Origin: Apostichopus japonicus
Lineage: Eukaryota; Echinodermata; Holothuroidea; Aspidochirotida; Stichopodidae
Direction of reading: 5' to 3'
NCBI RefSeq assembly: GCF_037975245.1
Contig: NC_092579.1
Span: 29,349,666 to 29,413,665 of the forward strand
Length of the DNA: 64,000 nt
In this document: positions 48,501 through 57,958 of the stretch, in pieces
How the letters are laid out: each line of letters starts with the position of its first letter
How positions within the stretch are numbered: the first letter of the stretch is position 1
Made by a program: the position numbers and the translations under genes
Notes under the pieces: model-generated
What the model was told of the DNA's origin: nothing
Databases searched by the model: none
Seen by the model: the letters and a program-made list of their open reading frames with translations, nothing else

Positions 48501-51500
48501 GCAGATCTATAGGATATGCACAACCCCACCCCACACCCCCTTCAACCCTGTACAAAATGTTAAAAGACAACTATTAGCACAACCTTGCATAAAAGACCTA
48601 ATTTATAGATCTGATTTATAGCCTCAGACTGCTCTACTTCATGTCTGAAATTTTTTCTTTTTTTTTTCTTTCTGGGGGGGAGACTGCTTCAATGACCCAA
48701 AGGCCGCACCCCCTCCTAAGAATTATTTCTGGCTGAGGACCCCCCCATCCCTTACACAGGAGGCTGCTTCAATGACCCAAGGGCCACACTCCTTCCTTAA
48801 TGTTTCTGGGGGAGCTCCCATTCCTTACATGGGAGAGACTGCTTTAGGCCACACTCCTTCCTTTATAAGATCCTAAATCAGCCCCTGCATGTGGCCTGTG
48901 GAAACGTTAATGTTATGCACAAAATTTGTAAGTTATTGATTCATGATTGTGATCACATTAGCTAGTATCAGTTCTCATTGGCAATGTGAAATGTGTAAAC
49001 TTATTCAAATAACTCTTTTTGACCACTGCCGTCAATGTGTAGTTACATTATATTCAAGAATTATCCGAGTTTGTGTCATAGAACTGGTGGAGAAAATTAA
49101 TCAGCTTTTAAAGGCTGCTATTGGTCAGTCGTTCTACTATGCATAAAGTGAACATGTATGTATACACGAGTATTGTACTAGAATGCTCAAATACCTCTTC
49201 ATGACATGGCCATATAAATGACTTAAACATTCGGCTGACTATAATCCAAATTATCCGAGTTTGTGTCATAGAGCTGGTGGTGGAGGAGATAAATCAGCTT
49301 TTACAGTAAAGGCTGGTATCGGTCAGTCGTTCTACTATTCATAAAGTGAACATGTATGTATACATGAGTATTGTACTAGACTGCTCAAATACCTCCTTCC
49401 TCTTCATGACACGGCCATATAATACTATATAATACTATAATACTACTTTTCGCAATTTACACGGATGAGATACGCTCAGGTTCCAACTGCAATGTTATTA
49501 AGTATGCAGATGATACTGCTGTTTCCTGCAGAATCAGTAAAAGCACACACAGTAAAGATCAAGACGATAATCAGTACTTTATTTCTAGAATTGTTAGCTT
49601 GTGTGAGCAGAAAAATCTCATTTTGAATCCAAATAAATCAAAAGAAATCTTGTTTGAAAATATAAATGTTAAGCACAAAGGTTTAATGAATGTTAAAGAA
49701 CAGAGAACTATAATTCAGGGCTCGTGCGTTGAACGTACCTGTTGCACTATGTATCTAGGCATGTGCATTGACGATAAGTTAACTTTTACAAATCATATCT
49801 CGAAAATGTTAGCTAAAGTGTATTATATTGTTTCTACATTAGCATTCACTGTCCCATACTTTTCCAGTGATACAATAGAAAGGGTGTTCGCGGCGTCTGT
49901 CTTGCCCATCCTAGTATATATGCGGTTCCAGTATGGTACCATTTTGTGCACGTTAAAGATAAGAGAAGAATAAGAAGTTTCCTTAAATTTTGTTCAAATA
50001 TTTTCAGGCTTAATTATGAGAATCTTGTACATAGAGTCAATGAATCTGCTAGGAATGAATTTGTAAGACTATTCAAACTACTAACGAACATCCTCTACAT
50101 TCTAAGCTCAACTCTCTGTGCATTAAAACAAATTATAATTTGAGAAATCCAAATATCACGCAATGTTTTAGAATTATACTCTTTAAGAACTCGTTTATTT
50201 ACAGGGCAGCCCTCTTTGTACAAAACGGCTCCCTAGATCCTTTATTGTAGCTTTTTGATAATGTTTTAGAATTTTTACTCTTTAAGAACTTGTTTTATTT
50301 ACAGAGCAGCCCCTTTTTGTAAACTGGTAAAGAAAGCTTCTTAGATCCTTTGTTGTAGCTTTTTGATAATTTTGATAACTTTTGTAACGCTTTTTATCGT
50401 TCATAATTATCTTAATCTCATAAACTTTTATATGTCTAAACCTGCATTTTTGATGTTCTGTATATTGTTATATTTTTATCCTTTTTATAAATTTCTCTGT
50501 AAATTTATACTGGAATAAAGAAACGAACGAAAAGGAATGACTTCAAAATTCTAGCTGATTATAAACGACTGCAAAGTGACCATGGGCAGCCAAATTGTCA
50601 GAATTTAAAATTTAACTGGGACTATAGGTTAATGAGCAGCTTAAGGGATCCTTGTATGAACAATAAGCAATTCTACACTGTCATACTGTAGCTTAGTATT
50701 CAAAAATTTGAATATTTTGGGTGATTTTCAGCATGGTTGGTATAAATTGTTGCATTGAAACAGTTTAGAATTTGTTAAAATGCTGCTTTGCGCATGTCCT
50801 TTTAAATTTCTCCCCTATCATCCTCCATTAAACTAGTTTGCCGGTGTTGTATTACTTACCAGTCACAACATTTAAAGTTGTCTGCAGTTTACGGGCTCAT
50901 TATCTGCTCGATAAAACGATGTATAAACTTGTCTTCGAAAGACTCGGTGCTCATATCTATTGACAAGCTTTGTATATCCAATAAAATATGAAGATGATTA
51001 AATCCATGAATTATCATAATTTATGAAACGCAAAGTCTCAGATTTGTAATGACTCATTTATTTTTCCTGGTAGATCGAGCTCAGCAGCCACAGATAGACA
51101 TAAGAGGTGAGGCAGGCATAAAAATCCCAGCTTTTGTCATCATTTATACATCCAAAAGCCACCTTTTTTCTCTTCGTTTTCCCCCATTTTTCCTTGAAAT
51201 CCATTAAACTGCCATGCCGACTGAAATTTATTAATTTAGAGATGATTATTAATTTGCTCGCATGCCAGATCAGTTCATGCCAACATCAGGTTTTATTGTC
51301 AATTTTTATGATCATTTATGACCGACCGACAGCACGTGACTGTCGCTGACATTAGAAAAGATGGTTTAATCACAAAAGTTGCATATATAGTTTATTCGTT
51401 TTGCATGGATATCAAATTTTGCTCATAATGATCATGTTAGCAGCAGAACTTACTATAATTGGACTTCAGCTGTGTTTTGCTATAGGCAAACTGCCCTCCT

Positions 51501-54500
51501 TTAGCATTCTTCCTATATAGGTCTAGCACTTTACTTGCTATGGCCAACAACTATATGATTATTATGAGGATCATCATCATCATCATCATTACAATAATAT
51601 TTTTAAGAGGGCGAACGACACTTGGTTAGCAAAGTGTTAGTTTCTCCCGAGGCCCTCTAAAGAATATAAATAGATTATATGCTTGCTAAAGGCATACTCT
51701 TTGAAGGCAGGCAGCTCTTTACTGAATATATGCAAGCAGCTCTATACTAGCTGAAGGTAGACAGTTCTATACTTGCTACAGTAGTTGGGCAGACAGCTAT
51801 ATGACTGCTATAAGCAGACATCTTTGTACTTTCTATAGGCAGACAGGTCAATAGTTATATAGGTAGACAGTTCTATACTTGCTAGTTGGGCAGACTGCTA
51901 TATTACTGCTATAAGCAGACATCTTTATATACGCTAAATGCAGACAGATCAATAGTTTTATAGGTAGACAGTTATATCCTTGCTACTTGGGCAGACAGCT
52001 ATATGACTGCTATAAGCAGACATCTTTATACTTGCTATAGGCAGACAGATCAATAGTTATATAGGTGGACAGTTCTATACTTGCTAGTTGGGCAGACAGT
52101 TATATGGCTGCTATAAGCAGACATCTTCATTGTACTAATGTCACAACCTAAATGATGTCCAGATCCAATATATATGTGTGACATACAAACATCCCCTATT
52201 TACAGCTACACGAGTGGGATTTCCATTTATATTGGCTGTTGGAAAGTTAATAAAAATCAAGGAAAGGGTGGCTTTGATGATGCTTGCTTTTTCAAATCAT
52301 CGTGAGGCTGTGATGAAAGCATGGATGCACTTTATGTGCATAGAAGGATGTGGATGAAAGCATGGATGCACTTAATGTACAAAGAAGGCTGTAGATGAAA
52401 GCATGGATGCACTTAATGTACAAAGAAGGCTGTAGATGAAAGCATGGATGCACTTAATGTTAAAAGAAGTCTGTAGATGAAAGCATGGATGCACTTAATG
52501 TACAAAGAAGGCTGTAGATGAAAGCATGGATGTTAAAATTTTGTACTTTATGTGCATAGAATTAGTCTTGTAACAGTGTACTCTTGCATGTGTTGCTAAA
52601 AATATTAATTGCCTGCCTATATCTCTGCATGTAACCTCCCCTCCCCCTCCCACCATCTTCATTGCTGCTTCATAATGCCCTTCATCTCCCGCTTTCTTAT
52701 CACAAAACCTCATCTCGGTAAAAGGTTGGATTGCCGTGTTATTTGGAAGAAAGCAAAGAAAATGGTACTCATAATCCAAAACTGTTCCGTTCATTATTAT
52801 TGATCGTTAATATTCCACATTGATAAGAATTTAGTGTATGCTTCAGTCCACATGGTATATGTATTGTAAAATGCTCGGTAAATATAAACCAGTCTTGAAT
52901 AGTCCTATGTTTTTGTCCCGTAATATTTTTTTTGGTGATGCATGCATTAAAATCTATCAACTGCATTTGACAAGCATAGAACCATACATTTGTAAGGTTT
53001 GTCTCGTTATAAGAAAGCCAATGAAACAATGGAAATGTGATTTATGTATACGCAAAATTGATCGAAAAGTTTATATGAAAACCAAATTGAAATGAAATGT
53101 ATTAACAATTGAAAGGATTGCTTTGATAGATTCTTCTTTTCGAAATCATCGCACTTGTCCATTTTCATAAATTAAAAACTATATGGCAATAAATTGATCA
53201 ATTGGTACAGAGCATATTATAGGTTCAAGACTGTTTGATTGACTGGTTATTCCACTGTGAAAGTAGATTTGATCTCAAAAGATTACTGACTTTGATTTGT
53301 AAATTCTGCTCTCTCAAGCTCCTTCTTGCTGTCTTAACATGTACAGTAATAGCATATTCTACTACTACTGTATGGGAAATAAAATTACTTTTGACTGATG
53401 TTACAAATTTTCACAACTCCTTTGTTTTCTAATTGGTCACATTTTATTTTACAAACCTGGATCCAGTTTAGGAATACAAATTGTCAAGTTTCAAGTTTCG
53501 GTTACATGAATGTTCTTTCATTTTTACTGGGATTCATTTTTCTCTTGAATTTGTGTCTTTCTGCATACTACGACATGGGTTCTTGTCTACCCTGGTCACT
53601 CTTCAGAGGAATTTCATGAATTTTGATATGAATTTCTGTTATTTTCATCATCAAACTATTTGCCTGCTTCTCACAATAAGTGACTCTGATAAGAAATGAA
53701 AAATAGTATAGTTGAGACGTTAGCATAAATATGCAAATTTAAGCTAAATCGATGAGTCGGTTCGACCAGTAATGTAGTAGTAGTTAGCTGCTGCAGCAAT
53801 ATTCTTTTGCTCATAATTGAGCAAACGTATGAAAGTGAATTGATCACTCGAGATTAAATTACAATTTTTTAAACAATTTTTTTAAAGAAATACTTGGAAA
53901 AATTTAAATTATTATTATTATGATTATTATGATTATTATTATTTGTTTCATCACATAGTATAACAAGGTGAACAAGACAATATAACTGCAAATAAGTAAA
54001 AAATGTGAAAGGAAGTAAACTAAGAAACCCTTTTGGGCTTAATCGAATAGAGTACTGCCATCAAAGAAAATAGATAACCTTAACACCTATAAAAGGACTA
54101 CCCCCCCCCCAAAAAAACTAGATAACCTTAACATATAAGACCTATAATGCTACCCCCCCCTCCCCCTCCCCCTTTCAAACTGGCAGGTATACAGTATGAA
54201 TATTACCAGATTTATGAATCAACAATAGTACAAGCTAAAATACAGATTTCTCTTCTGAGTAATTCATCATTTTATAAATAAAATTGAATGAATCAGTATT
54301 CTGCAAAATGTTAAATTTTGCACATTTCTGGTTTACTCTTACTAATGTGAGAAAGAGACCCACCCATATTTTGAAAAGTTTTGTTTTAAATATTGTTGCC
54401 ATGGTTTCATGATTGCAACTTTAATAGGCAAAGTCAAAACTAAATGAATGAGTAATATAACACTATTAAATAAAAGTTACTGTCTGCATCATTTATGACG

Positions 54501-57500
54501 GGAACAGTCTTTTTAAATTTTTTTGAAACTTCAAAATATTGATTGGAAATAATTTGAAAGTCATATCTTTTGTATGAAATCTGTTGAAAATTTTTTAAGT
54601 AGATAATTATCATGTGACAGTATGGGTGGATGGAAATATGTATTGCAGGGGTTTTAAGGCTCTCATTTGCTGGATCAGTTCTCGCTGTGTGGACAATTAT
54701 TCTTGGTGAACTTATATGGGTAGCATCTTCATCATCATAGTGATTTATATCAATGCATATATTTATATATGCATGCCTGAGTTAATGAAAATGTTTCATT
54801 GATGTGTTTTTAACAACATTTAAAATAAACAGTTCATTCAGCACTTTTGTGAGCAGGACATGAGCATGTGACATTTATTAAATCTGAGCATGCAGTCAGT
54901 GTTGATGGTTCTGGAAATCCAGACATTGTAAGAGAGTTCACAATATTAACTGTCATGTTGTAGCTAGTTAGGAACATTAACCACTGGTACAGTTATGTAG
55001 CTAGCTAATAGATAGTCAAATTGCATGATTGGTGAGTGGTGGGGGGGGGAGAAAGTGGGGGATATCATCAAATACCAGTAAATGTTACACAGCATGATTG
55101 GTGTGTGGTTGGGGGGAGGGAGTGGGGGGGTATCATTATATACCAGTAAATGTTAGATGTCCTGATTGGTGTGTGGTTGGGGTGGGGGGGAGTGGGGATA
55201 TTATATACCAGTTAATGTTACATAGCATGATTGGTGTGTGGTTGGGGGAGTGGGGGATATCATATACCAGTAATGTAACTGCACAGTATGTGGTGGTACT
55301 GGAAACTCCACATATAAAGTTTCTAACATATCTAGCATGACTATTTAGCATGACTATTTAGCATATGAATTTAGCATGACAGTAAACTGTCATGTATGTA
55401 TACTGTGGTCTCTTGACGAGGCATCTGTGAGTGTGCAGATATCAAAAAGTTCAGAGTGCCCTCTATTTTTGAAACCAGCATTTGGGTTTGCCTTTAATAT
55501 CGACGACGAAGATGGAATAGTCCAAAGTTCATAGAGCGAAACCCTCATCGATTGCAAACCATTTAATAGCTCTGGAGAAGAGCATCATCATTATTTTTAT
55601 GATTTTTATGATTATTATCATTATTAATCCGAAACATCAAATGTTTCATGTTGCTTTCGCCCTTACAGCACTTCATCCCTAACAAAAATCAAGACTGAAT
55701 GTTAATAGTGACGAATTTACTTAGTTGAGGCACCATCCAATGATCATAACCACAATGGTCTTAAAGAGATCCCTGTGGTCCTGTGCTCAGTGTTGTGTAT
55801 GTAATGTGTGTAATATGTACATTTATGTTATGAATGTTCGTGCACACATATGTTATGAATGTTCGTGCTAGGTTACATATAGGCTACGGTAGGTCATCTG
55901 CTGTAGTGGTTAACCTTGCATCCTTTTTGCTCTTGTTTACCTTAACACTGAATTGTTACTATTTCTTTGATCAATGACGCTGGTGTCCTGAAGTGTAAAA
56001 TTGCATCCTGCCCCATTCATTGTACTAGTTACTTCAAACCTTGATCTTTACTATGTGATAAAGGTAATGGTACCAGAAATATGCTAGGGGGATTTCCATC
56101 TGTAAAATCCCCATTGGTAATCAATATTCATAAGCCGTGTGTTAGTCGAACCAATCAACAAGGAGTGCATGATTGAGGGTGTGTAAGGTATCGACCTAGT
56201 AAATGCTCAGATTAATTGTCATGTTAATGAAGGAGATCTCGTAACGTTTTCTGCAGGTAGTACATGTATGTTTAACGAGCCAGGGACTCCGAGATGACGT
56301 TGAGCGGTACGGGTAAAGTTTGAGGCGTAACAGGTTGCTGACAAATCTGGTCACTCAAAAAGATGAAGGGTGGGGGGGTGGGGGGGGCAGGGAGATCTCA
56401 CATATCAGAATTTCTTGCATGGCTTGCCTTCAAAATTCAGACTACTGGCTGAGTGCAATTGGGTGTTTGCTATTCGCCAGTAGATAGAAACAAAGACACT
56501 TGTTTTCTCAAGCTTAGACAAAAGCTTTCCGATTGTGTAACAAAATTACAGTAGGGCTACAAATGTAATTTAAATTAAGCAATTTAAGTTAGCTCAATTC
56601 AAATCAATTGTATTAGAAAACATGATAATTTTACATTGAGTCAATCACTGGGTGAGTAATGTTGAAGTCTAATTCGTGTAAGTAGCAATGTTTTATTACA
56701 TATAATTCTTTTACATAATAAATTTAAAAATATACTTTTGTTTGTATTTTGTAGTTTGTATTTTAGTGGAATACATCATAATCCAAACTGATCCCATGGA
56801 TACAAATGAGAATGCTGTACCTTGTTTTAACAAGTGGATCAAGTATCATTATAATATTTATTAGTTAAGGCTTGTCTTGTGTTTGCTGGCTAATAGTTGC
56901 CAGCAATATTTGCACTTTCAGTATCTTTGGTAACTTCAGACACCAGAGTTAATTTATTATGAAATATTGTTCAAATGTTTGCTTCAACTGATTTGCAGCC
57001 AGGCCACTGTACTTTTAGAAGTGATCCCATTGGGTATATATTGTGTAATGTGTTTCATACACATGTATTGATAGCTGCCATGATATTTACTGCACCTCTG
57101 GGCTAGTTTTGTTTATGCATATTCATGTTAGAAGAAGTAGAGAACAGTTTGTTGTAACGATTGCATCAACATAGCTGCCAATGGTAACCTAATTTTGGCG
57201 CCTTTGGTGTACCTTTGGCAGCGTGCCAGCATCTCTGAACAAGGTTATACTTCCATTTTCGAGGAATTTGGCTTTTGAGGGGTCTGTATTGTGTGTAGAC
57301 AGGTCAAACAGTTGTACTGTACATAACAGTCTCCTGTCATGGGTGTAGTAATAATTATAAGGTTCTAATAAGCATACTTAAATAATTAAACAATCTGGAA
57401 AAAATGTAGCATTATAAGTAAATCATAAGAAGACCAGCACAGTTAAGTACAGTACCATACAATGAGTATATCATTTGTGGTATGGTAGGTTTTTGAATTA

Positions 57501-57915
57501 GCAAAAAGAAAATGTAAAAACTTCACTGTATTTCATACTGAAGATAACATGTAATCAGGTATTCAATTACTGTAAAAGTTGGACTAGTTCATGTTTCAGT
57601 CACAGTAGTTATATCCTAAATATTTAGTTTCCCAATTTTGTAATTATTACAGTAATATAATGTATCAAAAGTGTCTTAGCAATGAAATAATGTTAATGGA
57701 AATCAAATTCATTGAAAGAAAAGAAATTCATTCATGAACTCTTTATAAATGGTGGAAAAATAATGCTAGGAAAGTGACAATATGGTGATCGAATCAAATT
57801 TTATTTTGAGTAACACTGGGTAGTTGTGGTAAAATTATTTACAATACCCATGAAGCTGCTTTTAGTGTCTTATTATTATTTTATTATATATAAATATATA
57901 TTTATAAACATATAC

Positions 57916-57958
<43 letters not shown>

